Of a stretch of 64,000 nt of DNA, positions 49,830-60,883 are shown piece by piece (positions within the stretch are counted from its first letter, which is position 1; each line of letters opens with the position of its first letter). The notes beneath the pieces are model-generated. The model saw only the letters and a program-made list of their open reading frames with translations. It had not been told where the DNA came from and did not search any database. The DNA comes from Aaosphaeria pasadenensis (lineage: Eukaryota; Ascomycota; Dothideomycetes; Pleosporales): positions 1,240,001 to 1,304,000 of the forward strand of contig JAKLMB010000003.1 in NCBI GenBank assembly GCA_022813625.1. The letters are read 5' to 3'. Made by a program: the position numbers and the translations under genes.

Positions 49830-51438
49830 TTTATTTTTCAGAGGTAAAGATCTAAAGATTCTGAACTAGTAATGCTCGATGGCTCTTGAGATTTATGAAA
49901 TGGTTTGAAAAAAGAGTTTTCGTGGAGTTGAACATCACGTATCGCAGACGTCATACTTGCAAATAAATTACAAAAGAAAGGGTTCACCGAAGATGAGTCG
50001 AAAGAGACAAATTTACCACCAAGACCACCTAAAGGCTATACAGATTCCACAGTTAGATCAATTGTTCAGTCTCTCAATCTCATTATGGAGGCTGTGGTTG
50101 TTGTCGACTGGCGATTGTTCGCCAACATGAAAATGTTCCCGCAGGCATATGATGCCCACTAGTCCCACCTCAACAGTCGAATGTCGAGCCTGACAGCTTA
50201 TCAGTCTTAACAGACAGAGTCCGCCGAGGTGGGAAAGAGCCAACAGCTTGAACGAGCGGTCATGGAATAGAATGAATCCCGCGAAAGTCTGTTATACCTA
50301 AATGCTACCCATGCAAACCATAGCTCGCAGGGCGGCAAGACAACGTTGGGAGATTCAATGGTTCTTGAAGGCCGTTTTTCAGCTGAACTAAATTTAAAAG
50401 AGGGTGTTGGGCATCGATACAGATTGCTTCCGTCGTCTATCCTCTAGAATTGTGCCCTGACTACAAGCATGTGCGGTCTCCGAATCTTCAATAAAGTCTC
50501 ATTAGCCACCCACCACATGTAGGAGATAAAGGAGACTAGTTTAAGTGCGAGATCCGATAGCAGCAAGCCACTTCATTCATCCTTGTCATCCGACCGTACC
50601 GAAAACAAAAACGTCAAACTTGACGTTGGTATCGCAAAAGCCCTCGTACAAAATGGAAAAAGCAAATCCAATTATACCTTGCTGTGTAAGGTTTCGAGGT
50701 ACGATCCAGAAAAATGCTTCGAAAGTCCCGCGGTGACATCTTCGGCCTCCTTTTACCGGTGGTGTAATTAGTCAGACCCACCATGACAAAAAATGACTAT
50801 ACTAATAGTAACGATGAACGAGACTCGTAGTTGCGACCTAGCAAGGCCCTTGCGTATCTCTCACGAAGTCGCTGGAGATTTCCTGAAGGTCTTAATCTTG
50901 ATCTGAGGATTGCCAAACCCCCACGTGTTGTGCTTGCGAAATGCTATCCCCACTACTGCGCCAACCTGCTGGAAGGCAAGAATGAGACATTCGGGTAATT
51001 GTGGGTCGGAAATGGTTGAGTAGAAAGCTGCACATGAGATGTTTGAAATGTGTGACTATTCATTAGCGTGTAGGCCCGAACAGCCGATGCAGCGCAGGGT
51101 GGAAAGAACTTCATCCCCAGCTGATGATCACGTGGCCGATCGGTGGATATTTCCTCTTTGGTGAAGGCGAACGCAGGTACTGACACTACAGGCGAAACAT
51201 GCTAAATTCGGGTAGGCTACATTATGGTATCTATACACATTCGAAGTTATGGGACATGCACTCATCCCAACTCCATGGTTTAGGTGATGCCAGCCAACAG
51301 TAGTGGTCGACGTTGTGGCTGCCGTTGTGGCCGCTGGGATGTTCGATATAAGGCCACGAGGCATGTCCACTTGGCGCAGTATATCGAAATAGTTCCAAGA
51401 CCCCACGTCCAAGCGCTTCGTAGATTCAATCAATCATC
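49830..51438. other. intergenic region between aquaglyceroporin start and VPS26 3' end
   Basis: 1.6 kb without a gene I can support; small frames at 50058-50243 and 50583-50771 have no domain. Confidence 0.5.
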
Positions 51439-52611
51439 TCATGAGGCTGCAATCAACTTGTTCTGTTCTTGAGCTAACGTCAAGCCTTCCGGCGCTTGTC
51501 TGAATAGCACGATCTCGGATTGTTTGAAGTATCGCCGCGCATCTGCATCAGGGATTAGCCAGGCACAAAGCAGGACGACGCGGTAAGAGGTTAGGATTGC
51601 TGCAAGGCAGGAAGATCTTGCGGGGAACTGCGGGACTACAACTGTCACTTACCCTCGTCAATCAGAACCAAGCTCAAATAGTATCGTGTGGAGTATTTCT
51701 TGTTGACCTCGCGGAAGGTTGGGGTCAAGTCGAAGCCACCCAGGAACAACCGGATTGGAATTGTCTCTCCTGTTCTTTATTAGCTTGGGCAGATCGAAAG
51801 AGATGATCTGAAAAATACCTCGAGAAGGAGAGCCGTCCATGATCTCAAACCGCACTAGGGTCTCGCTCTCGTTGTACTGATTTGGTGCGGCGCCTGTAGT
51901 TTCCCTTCGGATGATAGAAAGCTCCATATGCTTTATCTTCAAGCGCACCAAGAGGAAGTATATCCTTCCCACTATAACGTCCTTCAGGTGGTATTTCGAC
52001 TTGGAGTATTCGAACTCAATGTGCAAGCAATCCTCAATTCCAACATCCATCTTTATCGAGCTGTTGGTTTCCGGGGGAATCCGATAAGAGTATACCCAAA
52101 GATCCTTTTCCCGTACAACATCGGCCATGCGACGCGAGACTGTAACGCGCACAAAGTACCGCAGCTTTACATTGATACCATTGTAGGATTCGTACTGTTT
52201 TTCAACGTTCTTGAAATTGAACTCGAAGGTTTGGGGATGCTGGAGGTCGCCGGGAGCGGCGAGTTCCTGACCAAGAGAGAGGAACTCATGGTGATTACCG
52301 CGGTCGAAAAACATCTCTATCATCAAGGAAGAAAGGGATCAGTTACTGAGCTTGAAGCTTGGTTGCCTGGGATGCGCGACAAGGGCTCACCCACCAATTG
52401 TGCCGATGAATTGGACCTTGATGCCCGTATGCTCTAATCGCTTTCCATCTTTAGGTCTGATAGTGACTGCGCCTTTGACCGACTCTCCATCCAGATATAA
52501 AGGTACTTTCTCCTTCCGGTCCTTGTCAAGCTTCACATCCACGGCGGAGCGATCGTCTAGATCTTCCAGGACGATGTCGATGTCCACGGGGGTAGAGAAG
52601 AAGTAGGACAT
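51439..52611 (-). CDS. VPS26: retromer subunit Vps26
   Basis: Arrestin-fold subunit of the retromer cargo-selective trimer (Vps26-Vps29-Vps35), which recycles receptors from endosome to Golgi. Four exons: 52395-52611, 51819-52316, 51653-51769 and 51439-51542, giving 311 residues, the expected size. Splicing at ATTG|GTGGGT rather than the nearby GTGAGC is needed to keep the reading frame and produces the conserved IGTIEMFFDRGNHHEF block. Other family segments: PLYLDGESVKGAVTIRPKDG, GINVKLRYFVRVTVSRR, and ETLVRFEIMDGSPSRGETIP. Start MSYFFSTPVDIDIVLED is standard. Confidence 0.95.
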
Positions 52612-53269
52612 GACGTGCGAGGGCCGTGCGACGGCTGGTAGCAGCGCGATGGAGTCTAATTGTTGCTTGGATGCGGTGGATGATGTGTACTCGAAGCTGT
52701 TCAATGTGTGTCGTAGGCCTGGCCTGTAGCTCACCTCACCTAGCTTCGTTCTCGGTGCTGGGTGCTTGGGTCCCTCCCTAGTTTCGGCCAGTCCAGTGAC
52801 AGGACAGGATAGGCCAAACCTGCTTTGGTTATGCTTAGTCACCAGGAGCGCACCGCCACGTTCTTTCACCTCTTATCGATAATCTCTCTCCTCCATCCCA
52901 ATCTCAACCTCAATTGAGCCTCACTGCCGCCATCAGCCTTACGCCCCTCATCATGTTAATGTCGACGCATTGAGTTCCAGATCTCCATGGGTCTCATTGC
53001 ACGTTCGACTAGCTTCCTCATTGTTGCTTACTTGCTACGGTCGTCATCGCTGCTGCTACTATAATCTTACTGCTTCGAGGACTCTTTACATACACGAACC
53101 ACGTCACTCGTCACTGCACCTGTTCCGTTCCGAAACATGATCACAGGACCTTGACGGCCCGGGTGGGCGCTCTTCGGTACTTGCGGGCATTGGAGGCATT
53201 ATTGGAAGAGGCGGAGATGCGCACCTTACAGGGCTTACAGCAACTGCATGCATTCAACATTGCAGACAT

Positions 53270-53308
53270 ATCACATACATATACATACAGTACATACATA
53301 CATACATG
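53270..53308. repeat. TACA/CATA simple repeat
   Basis: Irregular TACA units followed by four contiguous units. Confidence 0.85.
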
Positions 53309-54134
53309 CGGAGCTGGCTGTATGTGCTCCGCCGACGAACAAATCATGCAGGTAACATCGTCTATTGCCTAACAAGCAGGCGGTGAGTTAAAATACTCCA
53401 TGCTTGTCCATCAGTATCGACATCCAGTTGGTGCCTGATGTAACCAGTCTCGGAGTGCTTTGCCCCATTGGCCGTCCCTACTACGCCTGTTCAAGTTCTG
53501 GAGCTTTTCCAGGCTGGCTCTTTTCAGTCAAGCTATGTGGGCGGCGCTGGTTGCCCAAAAAATTCTCCAACATGATGGCACGCTGGTTCCAGTTCGCTCC
53601 AGCTCGCTCCAGGGAAGGACTCCGCGCTAAACTACCGTATGCGGTCCGAATGCTTTTGCTTTGTACGCCAGCAGGGCCAGCTCGTGTGCGCGTGGGGAAT
53701 GTGACCCCCACGCGTTATTATCCAACGGCTTCTGAGTCGTGGGCGCCTTGAGGACTAGCTTGTGGTTTCCCTCCACCGGTTGTAAACTGTGCTGAACGAA
53801 AAATTGATGAGACGGAAGGGAGGCGAGCTGCATCGCGAAGAGTGCGGCGTAATGGTGTGAATTTGCCATTTACCCCGAATTGAGGGGGGCCCAACAGCAG
53901 GAGCGCAAGGGTTGTGTTGGGTTGCCAGGCTGCAGATGCGGTGCATGCAATTGCAGGACCTGAATGCGAGTTCCTGACTTTTCTGATGTGGGAGGCCCAG
54001 GGAGGTGCTAGGAGGGCGACTGGGATGGCGCAAAAGTGCGGGGACGCGCGGTGAGCACCTCCCAGCTCCTCCTCATCCAGAGGCGCCAACATCCCACGCA
54101 ACTACGCCTAGACTGTACGACCATCGACTTTTTG

Positions 54135-54159
54135 TATGGTCACTATGGTCACTATGGTC
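54135..54159. repeat. 9-bp tandem repeat (TATGGTCAC), under three copies
   Basis: Two full units and most of a third are seen on the plus strand. Confidence 0.85.
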
Positions 54160-54763
54160 GATGGTCATGACGGCTTCCTTTGCCCTTCAAACGCCGACAC
54201 CCCTGACCTTGGACATTCTCACCACACTCCGAACTCCAGCGGCCCGCGGATCTGTGTCGGGGGCACATCAATTCGTTGGTCGAATACGCCAGCCCAAACC
54301 CGGCACTGCTATCCTCTCCCCCATCCCCCATCACCCATCATTCAAGGTTGGGCGGAAGCCAGCGCGATTCTCCCTGATTCGTACTTATCCTATGGGGGCA
54401 TACTGTGACATCAAGCCTTGGCCGATTCACTTTTTCACACCTATTTCCAGTTCCACCACCCTTGCCGTCATGCGGGCCGGCATCTGTGCGGGTGGAATTT
54501 CTTAAATATGGGCACTGCCCCTGCTCCATATTCGTTTTACAATTATTATTGCTGCTTACAGTTGGCGTGAGGTCTCTCTTGGTCATATCGTGTTTGCTCT
54601 ACTGCATATATAGCCCGGTGCATGTCCTACCTGAACTCTTTGTTCTACCAAGCACGCTACCCGATACCTCTTTCCCATCACCGTCACCCCATCATTACCG
54701 CACTAGGCCCCTAGGACCATTACACAATCTCTTACCGTTTGTCCGTTTGTCGAATACACAAAC

Positions 54764-55517
54764 ATGTTGCAAGCACAACCTTCTCAGCCAGCGCCTGCTC
54801 ATTATGTCGCTGCTCCCACGCCTCCTATGTCTACTCCAGGTTCTCCTTCAACGATCGCTCCGACCAACACCAACACCAGCACTGCCATGAAGATTTCAAG
54901 CAACCACCATATTTTGATCGTTACCGGCCCAGCAGGATGCGGCAAGAGCACTGTTGCCAAGTTCCTTTCCGAACGCTACGGTTTCGTGTACATTGAGGGC
55001 GATGATGTTCGTACACCCTCCATTGCATTTCTTCATCTCAAGCTAATACCCGTTTCAGTTCCACCCTCCAGCAAACATCGCAAAGATGGCTGCCAACATT
55101 CCTCTGGATGATGCCGACCGCTGGGACTGGCTCATCCTTCTCCGCGACCAAGCCTTGCAAGCTCTGAAGCAGGGAGCCAAGGGCGTTGTTGTCACGTGCA
55201 GCGCTCTCAAGAAGAAATATCGCGATGTGATCCGGACAGCACGTCTCTACGACGAGGATCCTAATGCAGATGTCCACTTTGTATATCTCCGCGCCTCCAA
55301 GGAAACTCTTCTTGCTCGTGTCGCAGCGAGACAGGGCCATTACATGAAGGATGCGATGGTAGTGAGCCAACTCGCTGCCCTGGAAGAGCCCGACGCAGAC
55401 GAAGTCAACCGACTCAAAGACGTCTCGGTCATTGATGTTAAGGGTACACCTGCCGAAGTCCAACAGCTCGCTACCGTCGCAGTCGACGGCGTTCTTGAGG
55501 AGAAGGATATCAAGTAA
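54764..55517 (+). CDS. gluconokinase
   Basis: Phosphorylates D-gluconate to 6-phosphogluconate in the cytosol, feeding the pentose phosphate pathway. Exons 54764-55006 and 55059-55517 (52-nt intron) give 233 residues. The P-loop VTGPAGCGKSTVAKFL is near residues 53-68, then YIEGDD joins FHPPANIAKMAANIPLDDAD, the GntK substrate-binding block. ALKKKYRDVIR and HYMKDAMVVSQLAALEEP are also family segments. The donor must be GTTCGT at 55007; the nearby GTACAC would break the frame. The first 45 residues are Pro/Thr/Ser-rich and absent from short bacterial enzymes; an internal start at the MKISSNHH methionine is possible. Confidence 0.92.
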
Positions 55518-56301
55518 TCGGCAGAAGGATTTGGCTGCAACTTCATCTCTTCTACCTTCCTCCTGTCTATCTCTTAGCGTTTAGCATCTTCGGCGTCTCT
55601 ATTGGCATTTGGGGTGGACTCTGAAAATGGCGCAGAGTAATATATTATATCCAAGACCAGGGCCAGGTTGTCTTAATTGTTGTTGAGGGCGGTGTGCTCT
55701 GTGTGGTTGGCGGACTATTGAGCAATTATATTAACGCAATTTATCATGCATTTCAAAACCGATTATGGGTCTTCAATGTACCGACTCTGTGCGAAGAGAT
55801 GATGTCCAAACTGACAATGGTGATCCAGGCTGTCGGAGCGCGCGATCAAGCCATGATCTGTCGCGCAGAGACCATCTGCACGCACGTGGGCTAGGAACTC
55901 GGCGAGCGGCACAATTTCCCCAGATTTCGCGATTTAGGCTGCTTACTTCCCCGATATCCTGGGTCATAGGCGCATCGCAGGGCCAGAGGCAACCTGCATG
56001 ACGATAGTAGCAATTGCCAGAGAGAAGGGAAGAAACTTCGTGTCGTATAGCAAATTTTCGCATGCTCTGGACTTTTTTCTTCTTCTTATCAACACAGTCG
56101 GGAACGTGCGTATTTGCTGCTGATGATTGCTTGAGCCGAGCTCCCAGCCTTCCCTTTAGGGTTAGGGCAACGGTCACCCCAGATGCTGTCATGTTTTCGC
56201 GGCTCTTGTCGGCTTTACCCTCCCACCTTGGGAACCTCGGGGCCATTATTGTGTCTTCAAGAACGAGCGATGCCTCTCTTTCTGTTCTCTACACGCCCGC
56301 A
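55518..56301. other. intergenic: gluconokinase 3' flank and E2 promoter
   Basis: 784 bp; no gene supported. Confidence 0.5.
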
Positions 56302-57939
56302 ATGAAGTCTGTAATCTCGAGAGTAGCCTGCCGTCACGGCGCCGCCAACAAGGCACCAATTACCGCCTGTAAACAACCGCTCCAGAGCTACACGCAGCCG
56401 AGGAGAGCATTCCACGAAAGTAGGAATTGGAAAGCTGTGAAGCCTTACCTTCTGGCAGATATCGGAGAGGGTACGCAAGAAACTTTCAAGAACATTGGAA
56501 AAGTGGCAGCAGCTAATAATTGTAGGTATCACCGAATGCCAGGTCATCCAATGGTTTGTCAAGCCTGGAGCTCGCGTTGAGCAGTTCGACCCCATTTGCG
56601 AGGTTCAGTCCGACAAAGCGTCAGTAGAGGTACAATCGCACTCAATTCACCTTACATGGCCAGTATGCTAAATTAAAATAGATTACTTCGCGATTCGATG
56701 GCGTAATCAAGAGGTTATACTATGAGCCTGACGATATGGCCAAAGTTGGCAAGGTATGCACCCCCTCTCTCTCTGAAAATCGGAAAAGATTGGGAACTGA
56801 CATTCTCAAAGCCTTTGGTAGACATAGACATCCAAAGCGACATATCCGAGGCAGACGCCGCTCTACTTAACGGTGGATCTGAGAAAGAAGCCAGCGCATC
56901 CAGCACAGAAACGACTGGCCAACAAGATAATGGTTTAGAGGTCGGAAGAAACGATACAAATGCTGTCACTGGCGACGTACCTCCACCGGCGGCGGAATTA
57001 GTAACATCTGCGCCACAACGGACACCCGGGAAGCACGCAACGTTGGCGGTACCGGCGGTACGGCACTTGATCAAAGAATTCGGACTGAATGTCGAAGATA
57101 TAGAAGGCACAGGAAAGGACGGGCGTGTTACGAAAGAGGATGTACACAGGCATGCGGAGGGTGCGAAGCAACCCACAAAGACAACACTATCAGCACCAAC
57201 CTCGACTCCAGCACCTATTCCACAAGCAGAAGACCAGGTCAAACCTCTTACACCAGTCCAGTCTGGCATGTTCAAGCAAATGACCCGGTCGCTATCCATT
57301 CCTCACTTTGTCTACACTGACGGCGTCGATTTCTCCGCACTCAACAGCCTAAGGAAGAAGTACAACGTTGGAAAGGACAAATCAGGGCGCCTTTCCGCTC
57401 TCCCTTTCGTCATTAAAGCTGTTTCGCTATCTCTTCTCAAGTTCCCTCTCCTCAATTCCCACCTCGACACCACCACCAACCCAGATAAGCCACAGATGGT
57501 TGTAAAGGGCTCTCACAACATCGGTGTTGCAGTCGATTCTCCGGCCGGTCTTTTGGTACCTGTTATCAAAAATGTGCAATCCCATACAATCGAGTCGCTT
57601 GCAGCCGAAGTCAGCCGTCTGAGCAAGCTTGCACGTGAGGGTAGACTCACAAGTGCAGACCTCACAGGAGCGACGTTCACACTCAGCAACATTGGAAGCA
57701 TTGGAGGTGGCGCAGTATCACCGGTGATCAGTACTCCTCAGGTCGCTATCCTTGGTGTTGGAAAAGCCAAACTTGTTCCAGCTTTTGGAGAGAACGGAGA
57801 AATCATCAAGAGGGAGGAGTGCGTGTTTAGTTGGAGTGCGGACCACCGAGTGATAGATGGAGCAATGGCAGCCAGGTGTGCAGAGAGCGTTAGAGAATAC
57901 CTGGAGAACGTAGAAAGCATGTTGGTTAGATTACGATAG
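56302..57939 (+). CDS. branched-chain alpha-keto acid dehydrogenase E2 (lipoamide acyltransferase), mitochondrial
   Basis: Core enzyme of the BCKDH complex in the mitochondrial matrix, transferring branched acyl groups to CoA in Val/Leu/Ile breakdown. Exons 56302-56470, 56526-56629, 56682-56753 and 56812-57939 (55, 52 and 58-nt introns) encode 490 residues. A basic presequence precedes the lipoyl domain, whose lipoylated Lys is in EVQSDKASVEITSRFDG, split across two exons. The peripheral-subunit-binding domain is VRHLIKEFGLNVEDIEGTGK and the DGRVTKEDV segment. The catalytic domain ends with SADHRVIDGAMAARCAE, containing the HxxxDG active site. VKPYLLADIGEGITECQVIQ is characteristic of branched-chain rather than pyruvate E2. 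Confidence 0.95.
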
Positions 57940-58220
57940 AGCATTTATTCAGGAAAGGCAAAAGCATAGCATTGATATGAAATTTACATCTTAATATCCA
58001 ATAACAGCAAATCTTTAAAAAGTACAGCTACCATTCGGTGATATATTGCATCATCGGTTCCCTTATGCATTCTATATAGTACTGGCGGCCAAGCTATAGG
58101 GCTGAGGTACCCCGCGATGGATCAGCACCCAAGCTCTACGACCTGGCAGCACCTCCGAGACCACGCAACTTGTCTCACCTTTCCATCAACCATTCTCGTT
58201 GTTAACTTCAGTCATCGATC

Positions 58221-58862
58221 ATGGCCACCACGTCAAGCTCCCCTCTTGCGCCCATCCCAACTACACATACAAGTGGAGCGACCACAGAAGGCAGCGGTGC
58301 CTTCCAATTCCCTCGTCTCTACTCCTTCCCACCCTTCTTCAACATCCAGCCCGTTCTTTCCACTCGCGCCTCTCAATTGGCTTCCTGGTCTTCCCTCATC
58401 CAAGAGTACTGCCGTCACCATCGCATATATACCCTTACGCTCGTCGATGCCCTCTCTACGCCGTTATTCAATAACAGTTCCCTCTCCCGGCGGCTTTCCC
58501 TCCGTGACGCCCGCGCCGTCATCCAATGGATGACAACATCAGAAGGCGGCAACCGTGCCGAATGGATATCCGCCGGCAACAAGAAAGTCAAAGGTGAAGA
58601 AGGCGGCGAGGCCGGCAAATGCTGGATATTTTGGAAGAAACCTGAGGAGTGGGCTAGTGCGCTGGAAGAATGGGTGGATAGGACAGGGCAGAAGGGAGTC
58701 GTGTTGACTCTATATGAGATCACCGAGAGTGATGCAACGATGAAAGAGGAATTTTATGGTATGGATCCCGATCTCCTGAGCAGGAGTTTAAGCATATGTG
58801 TCAAGAGAGGGAAGGCGCAGATTTTTGGAGGAGAAGGAAGCGAGGGTGTCAAGTTCTTTTGA
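58221..58862 (+). CDS. VPS25: ESCRT-II subunit Vps25
   Basis: Structural subunit of ESCRT-II, which with Vps22 and Vps36 recruits ESCRT-III (Vps20) at endosomes for multivesicular body sorting. A single exon of 213 residues, near family length. The N-terminal PPXY-like segment FPRLYSFPPFFNIQPVLSTR followed by QLASWSSLIQEYCRHH is diagnostic of the first winged helix, and the second includes CWIFWKKPEEWASALEEWVD and VVLTLYEI. An insertion (GNKKVKGEEGGEAGK) lengthens the region before the CWIFWKKPEEW segment. It is convergent with the secreted Cys-rich gene, only 63 bp from its stop. Confidence 0.93.
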   Translation: MATTSSSPLAPIPTTHTSGATTEGSGAFQFPRLYSFPPFFNIQPVLSTRASQLASWSSLIQEYCRHHRIYTLTLVDALSTPLFNNSSLSRRLSLRDARAVIQWMTTSEGGNRAEWISAGNKKVKGEEGGEAGKCWIFWKKPEEWASALEEWVDRTGQKGVVLTLYEITESDATMKEEFYGMDPDLLSRSLSICVKRGKAQIFGGEGSEGVKFF

Positions 58863-58925
58863 ACGCTACAGAGACGAACCCCAAGTATGGAGTATAGGAG
58901 CGGTATGGCTCTCAAGGCTCAATCC

Positions 58926-59650
58926 CTACACCGTATCATTGCGCCACCCAGGACCATCCATCGTCGTCATCCAATTACAAACACATCCCTTTCCGGTACA
59001 CTGTGGGCCCAGCTCGTTGCCCATGCAGACCGGGCCATACTTATTCGCCCTGTTGCCTCGCTCTGTGCAGTAGTATCCTCCTGCAGCAGGGCCCTCGGGG
59101 CATATCACACAAGTCGCGCCTGGCAGAGTGGATGTCGTCGTGCCCGACGGCGTAATATCGTCGTAAGAGCATTTGCAATCTCCAGCCTACGTCATTCATC
59201 AACAACGATCAACAAGTACTTGAAGTTTTGCTCAGGAGAAAGACGTACCGGTGTTGGGCAGGGATAACGATCATGGGGCTTCACATTCCAATCGCAATAG
59301 CAGTTCCCAGGGGATATCTTGCCATCAAGCCATGTCGTTCCGGGCGGACATTGCGTTGCGTCGCACAATGGGCCGTACATCCATCCAGGACTACCCCAGA
59401 GGACACAGTAAAGACTGCCGTCGACTTTGCACACTCGACAATCGGTGCCACCCATAGTGTTGTCTGCGCCATTTTGATAGATGCAATCACACCGAGTTGA
59501 ATCCTATGTTAGGAGTCAGCGCAGATCAGCAGTGTTAGCGGCGTGCGTATATATACATACACTCATAGAACAATCAATGTCTCTCGCAGTAACCAAGGGC
59601 AGCAACATGCACATCCCAGCAACTCGCCACAGATTCCGAAAACCCGTCAT
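58926..59650 (-). CDS. secreted Cys-rich protein with two exon-encoded repeat modules
   Basis: Exons 59561-59650, 59249-59503 and 58926-59186 (57- and 62-nt introns) encode 201 residues. Exon 1 is almost exactly a signal peptide (MTGFRNLWRVAGMCMLLPLV, then TA). Exons 2 and 3 each encode one module with parallel motifs: CDC vs CKC, TDCRVC vs ATCVIC, SLYC vs GYYC, YGPLC vs YGPVC, QC, and CYCDW vs CVCNW, about ten Cys each. Both introns flanking module 2 are phase 0, the pattern expected from exon duplication. Even Cys spacing suggests disulfide-rich extracellular domains. I do not recognise the family; an apoplastic effector or structural wall protein are guesses. Confidence 0.72.
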
Positions 59651-60883
59651 GATGAATACACTTTGAAACGGAATGATAACAAAGGGTGTGACTTACAACA
59701 ACTCGAGGAACACACGGGGTTTTTCTATCCTTCCTCGAGATTTTACAATGTGACATTGTTGGCGACAGGCACCTCGTTATACGTAGCATTCAAGATCTCG
59801 AATTGGAGAATTTTAGCGAGAGGCCCCTCTGCAATTACTCGTATCATGTGCAGCCTTCAATTGATATTGGTGGATGAGAGACGTGGGAATAAATTGAAAT
59901 TGTCTAAATGGGTAAACTAATGCAGCCATGTTATGCAACATACGAACGCAACGCTACGGTGTGAGAAATTATATATAGAAACATTGATAAACAATCAACA
60001 ACGAAGAAGTAGGAGTAAATGCGATACAGGAACAGTGACAATAAGTGACGCTCAAGCTGATGGCATAAGCAGAGATTTCTTACAGTAACTCATAAGCATA
60101 CGCGGTCTTGCACCTCAGCCTGATGCCTAATTTTCACAGCACATAAGGGATCTAAATAACCACAGTTTCGTTCAGCGCCAAAGGACTGCTTGCCCAATTT
60201 ACACCCAGGTTCTTGTGCACTACAGTTCCAATTACCAGAATCTCGTCACGGAAACATCAGCTGATCAAGTCAAGCCTGGCGAAGACAATTATGGACGTCT
60301 TCCGGACACGCATCGGAAATATAACCCAAGACCGCATTGAAGAGGATAACGGAAGCGATAGATGACCAGGCCGAGCCAATGATTGGGAATCATTCAATGT
60401 ACGTCGGAACGAGACGTCAGAACAGATAGACAGGGATGGAGAAGCCTCCAACAGTTTCTATGGATAGCTACCTCTGTGGTTGGGCAGTCTTGTTCTCGTG
60501 GGACTCTTCCTCCTGCATGAAGTAAGAAGTGTGAAGTGATGTACGATTGGAATTGATCATGGAATCGGAAGTAACGCCAAAACGTGTCTATCTAGTTATA
60601 AGGATTGCCAGGGGCCCATCATCACGCAAAGCACTTGCAACTGGCTGAACTATACTCATTAGATCATGCTTCGATTTTCGAACATTATATGCTACAGAGA
60701 TATGCTATACAATCATTGAACACCGACTCGATAATGCAAGTTCGCTAGTAATTGCTCCATGGTATCGCTAGGGCGGTACGAAAACGAAGTACCCAGATAT
60801 CCTCCTAACCAGCCGTCCAATGCATCCCAATGTACGAGGTACGATCGCCTTGCGCCTGTTTTTATTCGCATTCAATCAAGCCG
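59651..60883. other. intergenic region upstream of the secreted protein gene
   Basis: 1.2 kb with no gene supported. Its left part is the promoter of the secreted Cys-rich gene; its right part is the 3' flank of the BRCT gene. Confidence 0.5.

Larger units (their letters stand above)
52612..54763. other. long intergenic region, VPS26 and gluconokinase promoters
   Basis: 2.15 kb divergent intergenic DNA with no gene seen. Includes a TACA-rich tract and a short 9-bp tandem repeat (listed separately). Confidence 0.5.
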
